A stretch of 64,000 nt of DNA from positions 186,001 through 250,000 of the forward strand of contig JBAJFG010000269.1 in NCBI GenBank assembly GCA_037903475.1, written 5' to 3'. Shown one piece after another: positions 9,779 through 22,390 of this stretch; within the stretch, counting starts at the first letter, position 1; every line of letters starts with the position of its first letter. This DNA comes from Ancylostoma caninum (Eukaryota > Nematoda > Chromadorea > Rhabditida > Ancylostomatidae). The position numbers and the translations under genes are program-made. The notes under the pieces are model-generated. The model saw nothing but the letters and a program-made list of their open reading frames with translations, was not told the DNA's origin and made no database searches.

Positions 9779-12700
9779 CAGTAACCACGGTAATTGTTGG
9801 ACAGAAAACGAAAAAAAACGCGAATCCGCGTTTTTTTCGTTTTTTCTCAATAACTCAGTTCTTTTTGCTCCTTATCAGAATTTCTGCCCACCATTCGATT
9901 CGTGGAGACGAGATCTACAAGAAGAGCTCAACATCGTTTTCGAATTTTCACTAGAAAAAAGCCCACTTTACAAATTACCTGCGGGTATGAATCAGCGAGC
10001 GAGACTCCGCGATAATCGTATCCTAAGGATATGCGCTGTGTGGGATACATATTATGGGAGAAACGTATGGAAATACTTGTATATTCGAAATCTAGGGAAT
10101 GAGCCGATCATTTTAGTACCCCATTCACTCCCATTCACCAACATTATTAAAACTTCTGTTTTTCCAAAATTTTTGGGAAGTGCTGTTTTTCAGCAATCAG
10201 AACAGCACGCCGAGGCTAGCTGAAGAGGTTTCTTTCGGAAATTCTTCAAATAAGCCGTTTTCTTGAGGGGTTTCTAGAATGATAGACCACTAGAGTAAAA
10301 GAAACTTAAGTTTCTTGAGATGCTCCCTTGCAAAAACATTCTCATCTGCTCATGTACCTCAAGATTCATGTGGACCGCCGCGGACACAGGACGAAGTAGG
10401 GTATCTACCAACGAAAAATCTTGTGGTGCACTTCTTTTCCATTAGCTGCAGCTGGCGAATTTTTCAATTCACGCCGATTGTTGCCAAATCCGACGCGTTC
10501 AACTTTGGAAATTTCCACATGTTGTTTATATTTCCATCGAATCCTGATTTTCGCAGCTTACAGAACCAGCCAACAAATTTCAAATACACCACTCTATTCG
10601 CTTCGAGGGGATCTTTCGAATGATGCCATTTTCGAAAAAATCCATAATGTTCAAATTTTCGCCCCCAAGCTCCGCCCTCCTTATAGCAGGCTATCTTCGC
10701 GGCCTAGGAATTCTCCGCTGGGCATACTATGCCAACGAGAGGCGCCCCTTTAATAATTCCGTGCCACGTGGACCTCCACTGCGTTTTGAATGAGAATTGA
10801 AGGAAATAACGCCAAAACGTACGTATGAACACAATTTGAAGGGAATGTTAGAAAAGAAATTATTATAACTGCATGCGATGAAGAACTAGAATGAATTCTA
10901 AAAATTCAATTCCACTGGCAGTGTTCCGAACGCTGCTTATTTTAGAAAAAAACACTGAAGGCAAATGTAACATAGTTGCCGAACTGACAAGTACCGCAGT
11001 TTAAAAATTTAAGAAAATACCGTTTTCTTAGATGGAAAAGTGGAAAAATGTTGCTAAATAGAAGAAGTTGTGAACACGAGTTCAACAACGAAATGGCACA
11101 TTCATTATACGCTTTCTTCTAATTTCATGTTCTCCTTTCAGAAACAATATCTGATTTTTCCACCTTCTTTGAGCCACCTCGATACGATACTACCACCTTT
11201 GATTTAGTACAAGGTTCTCGGGTGCCTGACCGATAAAAGGAAAAGTATACATCATCCACTTCAACCATTGCAGAGCTGGTCCTCTGCCTCAGACCATGAA
11301 AAAAAAAGACAAGGTATTCTTCGTAGTTTCCTAAACGTATTTCGGGCTTAATAATGCGACGTTTTTTCTAGAAGATTCACGAAGATGATAAGTTAGAATA
11401 GAAGATAAGTTTGCGATTCCACCAGAGAACAGAAGTCTTATCAGTGCATCTAATTTTTTCGTAAGCATACATAGTTTGTTCGGATTTTTGTCACTGGCCA
11501 CCCCCGCATCCCTAGTGGACTATTACCGCGAGGCCTTGACAGGCTCCTGTGGGCGTCCAGTGCCACCGCGGTGCTATTACCTGTGGCGACATTGGTGCCA
11601 TATTAATATCCTAGGTTCGAAGCAAAAATGTAGCAACTTCATGAAATAGCACGAGCAATTGCTGAATTAAATGTTCAAAATATTGTACAGTGTCAAATAG
11701 CGTAAGTGTAAAGATTCGGCTATTTCAGAACAGGGGCGGTATTAATGAGTCTAAAATATTAACGTGTAATTCAGCAACTATGTTACATTTGCCTTCAGTG
11801 TTTTTTTCTAAAATAAGCAGCGTTCGGAACACTGCCAGTGGAATTGAATTTTTAGAATTCATTCTAGTTCTTCATCGCATGCAGTTATAATAATTTCTTT
11901 TCTAACATTCCCTTCAAATTGTGTTCATACGTACGTTTTGGCGTTATTTCCTTCAATTCTCATTCAAAACGCAGTGGAGGTCCACGTGGCACGGAATTAT
12001 TAGAGGGGCGCCTCTCGTTGGCATAGTATGCCCAGCGGAGAATTCCTAGGCCGCGAAGATAGCCTGCCATAAGGAGGGCGGAGCTTGGGGGCGAAAATTT
12101 GAACATTATGGATTTTTTCGAAAATGGCATCATTCGAAAGATCCCCTCGAAGCGAATAGAGTGGTGTATTTGAAATTTGTTGGCTGGTTCTGTAAGCTGC
12201 GAAAATCAGGATTCGATGGAAATATAAACAACATGTGGAAAATTTCCAAAGTTGAACGCGTCGGATTTGGCAACAATCGGCGTGAATTGAAAAATTCGCC
12301 AGCTGCAGCTAATGGAAAAGAAGTGCACCACAAGATTTTTCGTTGGTAGATACCCTACTTCGTCCTGTGTCCGCGGTGGTCCACATGAATCTTGAGGTAC
12401 ATGAGCAGATGAGAATGTTTTTGCAAGGGAGCATTTTTCGATCTCAAGAAACTTAAGTTTCTTTTACTCTAGTGGTCTATCATTCTGGAAACCCCTCAAG
12501 AAAACGGCTTATTTGAAGAATTTCCAAAAGAAACCTCTTCAGCTAGCCTCGGCGTGCTGTTCTGATTGCTGAAAAACAGCACTTCCCAAAAATTTTGGAA
12601 ATACAGAAGTTTTAATAATGTTGGTGAATGGGAGTGAGTGGGGTACTAAAATGATCGGCTCATTCCCTAGATTTCGAATATACAAGTATTTCCATACGTT

Positions 12701-12982
12701 TCTCCCATAATATGTATCCCACACAGCGCATATCCTTAGGATACGATTATCGCGGAGTCTCGCTCGCTGATTCGTACCCGCAGGTAATTTGTAAAGTGGG
12801 CTTTTTTCTAGTGAAAATTCGAAAACGATGTTGAGCTCTTCTTGTAGATCTCGTCTCCACGAATCGAATGGTGGGCAGAAATTCTGATAAGGAGCAAAAA
12901 GAACTGAGTTATTGAGAAAAAACGAAAAAAACGCGGATTCGCGTTTTTTTCGTTTTCTGTCCAACAATTACCGTGGTTACTG
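9779..12982. mobile_element. Foldback transposon with ~1.2 kb inverted repeats
   Basis: Two arms, 9779 to about 10984 and about 11770 to 12982, are near-perfect inverted repeats of each other. Outer ends are CAGTAACCACGGTAATTG, each flanked by TA (9777-9778 and 12983-12984), as in Tc1-type elements. The 785-bp centre (10985-11769) has no recognisable transposase. ORFs in the arms appear in mirror image on the two strands and look non-coding. The element interrupts exon 3 of a Clc-like gene. The long arms resemble Tc4-like foldback elements of nematodes in structure; homology to Tc4 is not claimed. Confidence 0.85.
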
Positions 12983-13863
12983 TATACACCCGTACTTCGT
13001 ATGCTCCTTGGTATTTCAAATGATGCTGCGTCAAACAAGAGATTTTTAGTAGCATGTAATTGCTCAAAAAATGAAAAAGAAAGATACCTTCTCATAATAG
13101 TTTATAAGATTGTCGCTGAAGATGTACCAACACTGAGCAGCTCCAGGACAGTACAGCCACAATCCCGATTGTACATACCGGTCCACATCCGTGTCCTCTG
13201 CCACCTGCAAACCAAGTATATATCGAATCAGGTGTTTTGTTTTTTTTAATGTCAGAACGTGGGTGGTGAAAAGTAGCGCACAGCACTAGGTGGTCAGTGT
13301 CGGTTGGGGTGTAGTGAGTCCAGTCTGATTCCGAAATGGGCTGCTAAGTACCTACATACTAGGGTTCTTTCAAGAAGAGAAGGTAGCACTGAAAAAGTGA
13401 CTCAAATAGCCGTTAGTGAGACGACAAATGATGTTTCAGCAAGAAATGCGTACCATTTACTAAAGACAGCCTAATCCGTTTCAAATTCAAGCTAAAATAC
13501 TCGAAAAACCGATCTCAGTACGGAACTATTTGATCGTAGATCTTCCATCATGTTGTAAACTTTACAATAACATGCTTTCATCTCTCTAGCGCGGTCCTTC
13601 GGTGAATAGCTGAATTTCTTTCTTGTTTGGTTGTCAATGTGATGAGAATTACTATAAACTGTTTCCAAATAATTTGTGGCAGAGATGTATGTACAGTGAG
13701 GTAAAAAAGCTTCCCGTCACTTTGACACTAATGATATCAGATTGTGATCTGTTCTTGGAAATGCAACGATTTCAGAAAACGTCGAGGACAGGGTAAAGCA
13801 CAGATGCGATATTTCAAACCACCCCTACGTATTTGGAGGAGCAAACCGAAAAAGCAAAGGAGG

Positions 13864-13883
13864 TGGGGGGGGGGGGGGGGGGG
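13864..13883 (+). repeat. Poly-G run
   Basis: An uninterrupted run of about 18 G after GGAGGT. Probably length-variable and error-prone in sequencing. It lies in the large first intron of the disrupted Clc-like gene. Confidence 0.9.
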
Positions 13884-13981
13884 TGCGTTGTGTTTTTTTT
13901 CTTTATGTTGGTCCTCGTCCTGCGACCCCTATACTATCCTATCTACGCACTGACTTTGGCAGAATGGCCGACGGCTTCTAT

Positions 13982-14188
13982 TCAGGAAGCATCGTGAAGG
14001 GAACGGCGTTTACGACCTAAAACGTTATTCAAGGTGTGGATGAGATGTTTCACACCTCTACGATCCCTGCTGTTGCTTCGAAAACTTCCCATCGCTTTAA
14101 ATCCGTACAGCAATACAGAGTAATAGTAATAAGTTATAGACGCAGTAATTAGTGCAATTAGAATGTATTGCTCGCCACAGGAGAACAA
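13982..14188 (-). CDS. Putative terminal exon: membrane helix plus basic tail
   Basis: A minus-strand ORF encodes a hydrophobic helix (QYILIALITASITYYYYSVL) followed by a basic tail rich in Arg, Ser and Lys and a stop at 13982. Composition suggests the last membrane segment and cytoplasmic end of a small membrane protein. It lies between exons 1 and 2 of the disrupted Clc-like gene on the same strand, which is awkward if it belonged to that gene. It could be the end of a third paralogue using exon 1 at 16154-16261. No strong acceptor is visible (only GGCGAG before CAATAC). Low confidence. Confidence 0.25.
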   Translation of the reverse strand: MFSCGEQYILIALITASITYYYYSVLLYGFKAMGSFRSNSRDRRGVKHLIHTLNNVLGRKRRSLHDAS

Positions 14189-14321
14189 TCACGGTAAGTT
14201 TCCTAAGTTTCACGTTAGATCGGCCCAATATTGCAAGAATTGCATCGAAGTTCAGCTGAAACCCCCTGTGGAGCTATTTCGCGTTCCTACGCGATTCCGC
14301 GCTTCATTGCGAAAGATTACT

Positions 14322-14398
14322 GTAGCTTCCACCACAGGGCAGGTGCGGAGAAGGTGTGTGTATCGCACCCTTATCGCACTTACCCTGTGGTGGACTCT
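14322..14398. repeat. Short hairpin CCACCACAGGG...CCCTGTGGTGG
   Basis: CCACCACAGGGCAGGTGCGG near 14327 is complementary to GCACTTACCCTGTGGTGG near 14377. A third partial copy (CCCCCTGTGGAG) is at 14263. Could be the ends of a small deleted element. Confidence 0.4.
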
Positions 14399-15734
14399 AC
14401 GGTATTCAGGAGTAGCACAGAGATGCGCATAAGGCGTCTACAGCGAAGAGGGAGCAGAGAGTGAAAACAAGAAAGTTTACGTAAAAACATATTAAAACAT
14501 GTCCTAGATTGTTTAAACAAGTACAGTTTCCTAGTAATCCGACTCCTCCTTTTTTGTTCTATTTTCAGTATGTCCAACGTGCTAAAACTTGTTGGGCACG
14601 TGTCCTTAAAACTGACAGGTTTGCTGGAATTTGTGTTACAGATTGGGAGAGTCGGAATACTGATGAAAATATAATGAAAGCTGTTTAATTGCTCATTACA
14701 ATGCAAAGACTGTGTACCATCAAGAATGGCGGAATCATGGACGTGGTTTGCGCCTATGTGAAAGCAAAAGGGGGGCTCGTATTTGGGAGCTCCGAATCGC
14801 ACCCCGTGCTTGACCCTGGTCGAGGATTATGTGCGTGCTTGTAGAGTGAGAGCTCTAAATTATGACAGTGGCTCCTCGGTGATATGCATGCTCAGAATTA
14901 GAGATCAAGATTTTGTTCAAAGAATCAGGATGTTGTGTTTTCAAATGGCTAAACCCAAGCAAAGTAAAAAAAAGTCACGTGCGAAAAGAAATAAGGTGGT
15001 AAAGACCAGAAAGTTTTGAAAGTTTTAGGTAAAAAGTGCGTTTCAAAGACTTTTAAGCTCCGTTGACTTCTATGAAGACCGATTCTAACACGGGAACGTG
15101 TATTTGTATAGCATGCGCAAGTACAAGACACCGCGGCCACTCAGTAATAACTCAGGCATAAAATTTCAATGTCAAAGGAGTGGGGTAAAGAGTGTGGCGG
15201 AGGAATTGTTAGAAGAATACAAGGAAAAAGGCTCACAGAAGAGAGTTATTTTAGAGGAAAAGGTCGGTGAGAGGAATACTTATTTTGGGAACATCGCTCA
15301 CGTTTGGAACAGCAGGTGAGCCGTTTAGGACTTGCTAACGTTCTTCTCCACAATTACAGTTGAAACACAGCGAAGATACCGAAACTGATTTGAAGAAAGC
15401 TACTGAGATGCGTATGAGATGGTGACGATGCTTTGGCTTTCCGGAGGACTTTGTAATATAGAGTTTGGAAAGCCCATCTAACTCTTGTTGGACACGAATG
15501 CTGCAGTCTACTGTGCAACTTGGGCAAGCCAGCCAAGGCGCCGGACAGCCCGAGGGTGGTGCTGTGGAGGTCATACGATAAGAGACACTTCCTGCAGTAG
15601 CGGCATCAGCGACAAAAGAGGACGAGCGAGGTGACAAACGTTGTCGCCGAGAGAAAAGTACCACTACCTTTGCTTCTTGCTGCGGCTCACTGGGCGCCGC
15701 CGTGCCAAAGAAGCACGAAAGCTGGCCCAGCTGC

Positions 15735-15925
15735 CATACTTCTCGATGAGTATAGCGGTTTCGGTCGCTGCCACCAATGTGACACTGGTTTTGGCACGTC
15801 TCGATAGTGGGCATTGCGCCGCTGGCGCTGTCTTCGCTGTGTTCGACAGCAGATCGATACGCATTAAAAAAATTGTCACTGTGGCTGCAGCTACCGGAAC
15901 CGCTACGCTCCTCGAGGAGTATAGC
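15735..15925. mobile_element. MITE with self-palindromic ends, copy 2
   Basis: The left end CATACTTCTCGATGAGTATAG and the right end GCTACGCTCCTCGAGGAGTA are each near-palindromes related to the 24-nt palindrome at 5020-5043. They are followed inward by inverted repeats (GCGGTTTCGGTCGCTGCC against GCGGTTCCGGTAGCTGCAGC). The body differs from copy 1, so only the ends are shared. It lies in intron 1 of the disrupted Clc-like gene. Confidence 0.6.
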
Positions 15926-16261
15926 AACAGTGTACGTTCGCCACGTTAGTAGCGTGGCGATTCCGCAATGACGTCATCCTCCTACCTATAACACGCTCGG
16001 TTTTACAGTTTCATGATATGCTCACGTACTTCACTAGGGCTGCTCTAAGAAGACAAGAACTAAATGATGGAATTCTTAATTTGGTTTTATTTCTGTATCC
16101 GGACGTTCACACTTGTGCAATTCAAAAAAGTAGACAAAAATTAAAATCCGTACCTGCCATGCTGGTGTGAGTGTCCCGATTAGTAAGACAAGATCGGCTA
16201 CAATTGACAAAATCCATATTCCCGATCGACATCTTTCAAGTGCAACATTTGACGGCACCAT

Positions 16262-17663
16262 TAACGTCACTGCTCCAAAGTCCCTGGTCAACATCTTCCG
16301 TAGTTCTTTTTGAAACGAAAATCAGAGCCACACAGATCACGTTCCAACGACGAAGAACGGTCACATCATGAGAGCGAAAGCATTGTATTGCTTCGAAAAA
16401 CTTACAGATGGGTTGCAACAGAACCTGAGGCAATGCGGAGCAAGAATTGAGGTGTTTAGATGAACAGGTTCAGGTGAGGGCTAACCATATCAGATTGAAT
16501 GCGCTTACTACTACATATATTCAAATTCAATCTGAGGAAAACTGTCGATTAAATCCGACTGGTTCAAATATGGTTGCATTGAGTCCACAGCTGCTCGACT
16601 CATGCAGCGCACCACTGAAACAGCTTAATAAAACTTTTCTCGTTGGGACATGATTATTATCGAAGACTTTATACTCGAACTAAAATTCATTTGCAAATAA
16701 ACAGACTCTAAAAATATTCATGTTCACATGACTTAGTGGTTTGCTGCTTCCGTTACTACAAAGAAAATCACAAGATCACTGCCAAAACGGCCAGATGACA
16801 TTGTCTGATCGCCGAACTCATTAATTTTTCGCGGGGAATTTGGTGCACAAATAAGTGTGAATTGGGGCAGTAATGTGTGGATTGAACCGTGATAGTCGTT
16901 CTCTATCATGACACCGCATCTCATGCTCAGCGCAGTAAACTCAGATTCGCTGGTGTGATCGCAATGCAAATCTAATGAAAACTCAAATATGATGTTCTCG
17001 GCTGAGTTGGCAAGTTAGGAAGGAGCAGTTTAATTTCTACTCGGGATCTTGTTGCAAATGTTTTCCGAGCAGTATTTTTAGTAAACTCAACTTCATGTAC
17101 TTTCACAGATAGATGTTATGGTATCGAAGATAATGCACAGCGTACACTTTACAAGAACGGAAAACTTGAAAGTCTGGGGCAAATAATAATGTTATGCAAG
17201 CAACATTCGAAACGGAAGTAAGCAACACTCTTCCAACCAGCAAAAATAAGCGACCATTTATATAACAATAATTATGATGCCCCAGGATGAAAGAATTGAT
17301 ACGACAAAAAACGCATACAAAAAGGATAGAAATGAAGTATTCCAGCGAGTAACGCTCAGGAAACAATGGAGACTGCGAAAATAGAAGAAAAAAGATTCAT
17401 TCTTGCAGTTAACATCAAATCGTACTGCAGAGCTTTCCACAATAAACACACAACTACAAATGATAGAAATGAGTGGCGGCGTTGGAGGAAAGCACCGGAT
17501 GCCACAAAAGGAACGGCTATCACAGTACTCAATATACAAGCTTTGCCTAACAAACATGAATTGTTAAGTATGGCAGGCGCAGCTCCGAAAAGATTATGAA
17601 AACTGCCTCATTCTCATTCTATTTGATGGAGATCATTTGACGCCTCTAATTATTCTTTTCCAG
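16262..17663. other. No gene or element recognised
   Basis: Upstream side of the disrupted Clc-like gene. Several short ORFs on both strands, with no clear splice-bounded exon or terminal repeat. Confidence 0.45.
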
Positions 17664-17870
17664 CATTGTAGTGGAAGTGATAGTTGCCCGGTGGATTCTG
17701 GGTTCCAGACCGTTAGAGTTAAAATCTTTCCTACTTTTAAAGGCATTATTCCACTTCCCGGATCATTCAATGGCGGCTCAATACCGCAACATATAGTGAG
17801 AGACCTCGATAGTCTGCGGAAGAATTACAGTAAACCAGTGCATTACGACAGCTTGGTAACTCAACTTTAA
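17664..17870 (+). CDS. Putative 3' terminal exon, unknown protein
   Basis: Follows a good acceptor (TATTCTTTTCCAG) and reads HCSGSDSCPVDSGFQTVRVK through a Gly/Pro-rich stretch to DSLVTQL and a TAA at 17868. The residue mix looks protein-like rather than random. I could not find upstream exons with a matching donor and do not recognise the family. It may equally be a chance ORF after a pyrimidine tract. Confidence 0.3.
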   Translation, partial: HCSGSDSCPVDSGFQTVRVKIFPTFKGIIPLPGSFNGGSIPQHIVRDLDSLRKNYSKPVHYDSLVTQL

Positions 17871-19084
17871 CGAAGCACCAGCTAACACTTAACGGAAGAG
17901 GAACAGCATAAGGGGGAATCTCCGATGAGGTTTCTTTGGAAATGTGGAAATCGACCTCGGCATTACTTGAGCCATACGTAGGATCGAATAATGCGCCAAA
18001 TATATTCGAATTAGAATATTCGATCTCTTGTTGGCCGAAAATTCATATGTCCGAAAAAAAGAGGGATAAAGCTCTAGAGTAAAAATAACAGAAGCCGTAG
18101 GTCTTTCAATTACTTCATTTTTATTTGGTCCCAATAGCAGTCGTGTAGGGCACATGGTTACCAAAGCTTCCACCTTACTCCAGATACTGTTCCCCTGATT
18201 GTTCTAAAATAGCATACACCAGCAGTGCTTTTTCCTCAAGACAGTCAAAAGAGAAGGCTAAACTGGCGTATGTAGGCGTTCCTTTTTAAGTGAAAGTAAT
18301 CAAATGGAAAGCAGTTCTCAAGAGAAAAAAAAAACAAAAAAAAGGAGTTGTTTTTAGTAACAGCATCTGATTTGGATCGTCCAGATGGGTGTCGCCGAGC
18401 AACGGGTATGCACCTTCTCACAACCCAACAAAAGGCAGCCAGTTGTCAGATTCGGTGTTGCGAGGGTGGATATAGAATCAAAAATAGGTCTGCCAATGAA
18501 TAATTAACATCATAACATCACAAAGTCCTCAGCGAGATGCAACATTTGAGCAATAGAGCAAAACTGAAGAAATTGCACAATAAAACGTACATACAATGAC
18601 ATGGACATTACGTAATCGTGACAAGAGAGCAGTAAAAATACTGTGTTTTAAACATTTCTTTGTAGGATCTCACGCATGGCAGGCCACATAAGAGTCTTCA
18701 TAGACCCGAAATTTACAACCTTGTAAGAAACGGAGTGCTACATGTAACAACTAATGAAACCAGCAAATCCCACAAAGAAATCGCGTTGGACGAACGAACA
18801 GGGAAAGGTCACTTATGATGGTTACCCTTTCACAGAAGGAGTTCTTATCTGCAATAAAGCATTAAACAAAAACAGCGGAATTGAAGCAAGGAAAAGGTCT
18901 GTGCTATAAAGCGACTATACAGCTATACGTATGTATTCACATAATTTGGTATTAGGGACTGTGTGGAATATCCCATGAATATCCCATGAATAAAGGGAAT
19001 ATTGGGAGAAATCGGACTTTCTACCATGCTTTGCTGGAAATGTCATGGTCACCACAACTGACCTGTCCCATGGATTTGGCTCCA
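17871..19084. other. No gene or element recognised
   Basis: AT-rich sequence with TTCGAATA-type words near 18000 and an A-rich tract near 18325. A GGGAGAAATCGGACTTTCTA word at 19002 recurs at 21268, so part of it is repeated. Confidence 0.45.
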
Positions 19085-20802
19085 AGAACTTAGGGTCCCA
19101 TGCCCATGCCGCCACAGCGCCTGCGGATACGCACGCTGTGCAACGCGCATAAGAGGGGGCGTGGCTTGCAAATTGCTGAGTAGAGTGTTGGCAGAGTTCC
19201 AGAAGAATGTACAAGACAATGAATTGAATTTATATTATAATTTGTTTAAATTTAAATAAGGCTATAGTTTAAATTTTAGGGAAAATGGACGATTTTGAGG
19301 AATAAAACATCGGTCTAGGGGTTATTTGACATGCTGATTACGAAAATGACATCTATTTTGTATCAAAATGCCATTTTTGAGGTGTTTCAAGCATATACGG
19401 CATAATGCATAATTTAACCAGAATTACCAGTGCGTCAGTGCTGTTCACGATAGATGCGACAAAACCACAGTCGTTGAAAAATTTGAGGCTTTGAAGTAAG
19501 CAAATTAAAACAATTGGAATCATTTTTAAATTTGTAAATGTGATGTAGCATTTTGCGTATAGAACGGGTTTTTAAAATATTTTGTATGCAAGCTTCCCGT
19601 AGATATTCTGTTCTATATGTTTTATTTCCAGATCGCATATCGTTAATGTGCATAAGTTTTTCGTCAAATTAGCCGACTTCAACTTTAAAAAGTTTCCGTT
19701 CCTGTGTACAAGAGTATTAAATAAATGGAAACGAGGAGAATAAAGATGTGGATACGAAAATGTGCGCATTTCGAACAAGTCCAAAATATTCAATCCGTTC
19801 CTTACTTCTCACTTAATTTATCCCTGGAATTAGATTTTTCAGTGTTTTTAACGAATAATAAGGTGTGATGCCGTACTAGCTCATCGCTACATAGGATGCT
19901 TTATAAGCTTTTTTTCTAAAATGTTTCCCATCTACATTTATATCTTCTATTGATTATTAATCCATCGCCAGAGGAGGTGTGAGAAATGCCTAGCAGACAC
20001 GTACTGTGCCTGCAGGCGTACCTCAAGGATACAATGCTGTCGCATCGCCACTCCGTACTTGTTTTCTTAATATTGATTTCCTGGAACTAAGAATGCAACA
20101 GCCGAATGGACTGCGATCCCAGAGTGAAAAATATTAAATGAACTGATATTTAATAATATTCATAGGGAATTCCGCTCAAGGCACTGCACCACCCTTCTCA
20201 GAAGCAAACTTTTCATTCATAGAATTTGTTCTTCGTTGTCATGAACTAGTTCCCCAGCGGTTTCGAGATTCCAAGTGATAGTGGAGCAAGCGAGTGAATT
20301 TACGCCAAATGTACCTCCTTCAAATGTTTTTTTAAATGCAAATCCAGAAGTTTTAGGAAAGCAAAATACACCCATCTCAATCCTTAATAGTTGAAAAAGG
20401 ACATTACGTTGCAAAACAGATACTGAATTCGGGATAAGAAAGTCAAATAATCTTATCAAGTTTCATACAATTCTGAGGGATATCGTACCTACCAAATACG
20501 CTTGAAACACCTCAAAAACGGCACTTTGATACAAAATAGATGTCATTTTCGTAATAACCATGTCAAATAACCCCTAGATCGATGTTTTATTTCTCAAAAT
20601 CGTCCATTTTCCCTAAAATTTAAACTGCACCTTATTTAAATTTAAACAAATTATAATGTTCAATTCATTGTCTCGTACATTCTTCTGGAACTCTGCCAAC
20701 ACTCTACTCAGCAATTTGCAAGCCACTCCCCCTCTTATGCGCGTTGCACAGCGTGCGTATCCGCAGGCGCTGTGGCGGCATGGGCATGGGACCCTAAGTT
20801 CT
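19085..20802. mobile_element. Inverted-repeat (foldback-like) element, 1.7 kb
   Basis: The left arm 19085 to about 19400, beginning AGAACTTAGGGTCCCATG, is repeated in inverted orientation at about 20496-20802. Shared landmarks include the CCACAGCGCCTGCGGATACG block, a TTTAAATTTAAATAAG tract and AAATGACATCTATTTTGTAT. The 1.1-kb centre has only short ORFs and no transposase motif. Target duplication not resolved. Confidence 0.7.
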
Positions 20803-21626
20803 GTTTTCCCATGGATTTTTCTCTGAAAGCACTTGCAAATCTGCCTTAAAAGGCACTTTCAATGCATATCATGTGCGGTTGGGACTCAGCAAAAATATGT
20901 AATCACGGATTTTTTCATTGATAGATAATATTGCGAACACTAAAACTGCCCTCGCTCAAAGTCATTCCAAAAAAAAATTATTGCAAAATAGATACACTCC
21001 CGCTGCAGAGATCTTCACCCCAGAATTTTGCACTTTTGATAGAAAACTGAGTACCGTACGCAGCATCATTCGCAACACTTTCCATGTCAGTTCTTCTTTC
21101 CAGGAGTGTATTAGACAAACTAGAACAGTGAAATGTTGTTATCTTATGTTACTTCTTTCAAAAATAATTTGAGTGAATACTATAGCTTGAAGAAAGTAGG
21201 AAATGCTGAATTTTAAATAAATTTAAAGTATTTCAGTAGTTTTTTAATCAAAAATTAAGCAGAGCATGGGAGAAATCGGACTTTCTACCACGCTCTGCTG
21301 GAAATAAGCGACTGCACCTTTGCAGGAAATGCTTCGCTTTCTGATGCTGCCACTTGAGTCAGAGATCTATGTAGCCCCCGTGTTAAATATTGAAGATATG
21401 TTGGCAGCAATGTGTGCAACAGAACGAACAGCATTGCTACTGATTGTTTACCGAAGTTTCAGGAAAAATGTTTACCGAAGTTTCAGGGAAAACCTATGTG
21501 GAACTTTTGGCCAAAAACTTTGTTGTCACCTTGTACGTTATTACAAAACACTACATTACAGTAAAACTTTATGCGAAACATAGTACCAGCCATACTCGTC
21601 AAGCGAAACGGGCACTATTCTACTTA

Positions 21627-22390
21627 AAGGCAGCACCCACGATAATCTTCACCTTCGAACTTTTGAGAGTTTTCGAACCTCGGGCATTGTCCCGACAATT
21701 CTGTGATGGAAATGCTGTCCGAAACCCCGCATTTCATGAGATATCACAAGCATAGCATCAGTTCAACAGTTCGAACCCAGCCCGCTGGTACGAGTTGACC
21801 TGCTGTGCAGAAATAGCCGTGGGGCGATGTTGGAACGAATCTGCTGTTTTCACATACAATCGCTCAGTTTTTCTTTGAAAAAAAAAATTGTTTCGCGGAC
21901 TTTTCCGTACCATTCTTGCACTACTATGACTGCAGCTGTCTGTTTGCATTCTAATACTACTTTCCACTAGCTGTTTTCCATTTTCTCTTTTCATAACATC
22001 CATTTCTTCCTATTTCGCGTGTTTGTACTATCTCTTTTCCATTCTTTCCCACATATACTCGTTTTTTCTTCACCAGTAAGTCTGTGCAGCCCACACTTCA
22101 TTTTCTTCAGATTCCTGTTCTTTTCTGACTTGAATATGCTGCAAAACCACGAAAATATCCAAATCCGTTGAGGAAATACGTGGCGATCAAGTCAGTGTTA
22201 TCGACTTTTTGCCCTACCCCATGCCTGATAACTCGACCGTTTTGTTCAATCGCAGCAAATTCAAAGTATCCGAAAATTGTTTTCCTGTGACTTTCAAGTG
22301 GAATCGACCCTCATATTCGTGTTCTTCATGGTCGAAAACCCAAGGTTATCTTGAAATCTTGGAGTTGAAAATTTCCGTGGGTGCTGCCTT
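21627..22390. mobile_element. MITE, family B copy 1 (764 bp)
   Basis: Ends AAGGCAGCACCCACGATAAT and, inverted, AAGGCAGCACCCACGGAAAT, each next to TA (21625-21626, 22391-22392). The tips resemble family A (AAGGCAG) but diverge after 8 bases. The same tip occurs at 61385-61798. No transposase ORF. Confidence 0.75.

Larger units (their letters stand above)
9702..16261 (-). pseudogene. Clc-like (claudin-type) membrane protein gene, disrupted by a transposon
   Basis: Minus-strand paralogue of the gene at 22888-27007. Exon 1 (16261-16154, 36 codons) starts MVPSNVALERC and ends in a membrane helix and LLIGTLTPAWQ before GTACGG. Exon 2 (13204-13088, phase 0) follows TTTGCAG and carries the claudin signature YVQSGLWLYC plus a second Cys six residues later. 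Exon 3 begins at 13006 after an unusual CCAAG acceptor and runs to 12985. It is then cut by the foldback element 9779-12982 and resumes at 9776, ending at 9702 before GTAATG. With the element and one TA removed, the frame is open and encodes TM2 (ASILQLVIIAATVNLLNC). I did not find exons for TM3 and TM4, so the gene is broken or its remainder lies outside recognisable sequence. The exon 3 acceptor is the weakest call. Confidence 0.6.

Noticed and set aside
10315..10753. ORFs of about 100 codons in the foldback arms (and mirror copies at 12130-12967)
   Set aside because: They occur identically in both inverted arms, overlap each other in several frames and have no domain; they are by-products of AT/GC structure in the arms.
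15335..15814. 159-codon minus-strand ORF near the disrupted Clc-like gene, considered as its exon 2
   Set aside because: No GLW-Cys signature, poor splice sites, and a clear exon 2 exists at 13088-13204.
16447..16653. Exon of a + strand gene
   Set aside because: No acceptor or donor of quality and no motif; a nearby AATAAA alone is not enough.
17103..17557. Hydrophobic minus-strand ORFs suggesting a membrane protein
   Set aside because: Phe/Ser/Ile-rich runs in two frames at once, as expected from antisense of A-rich DNA.
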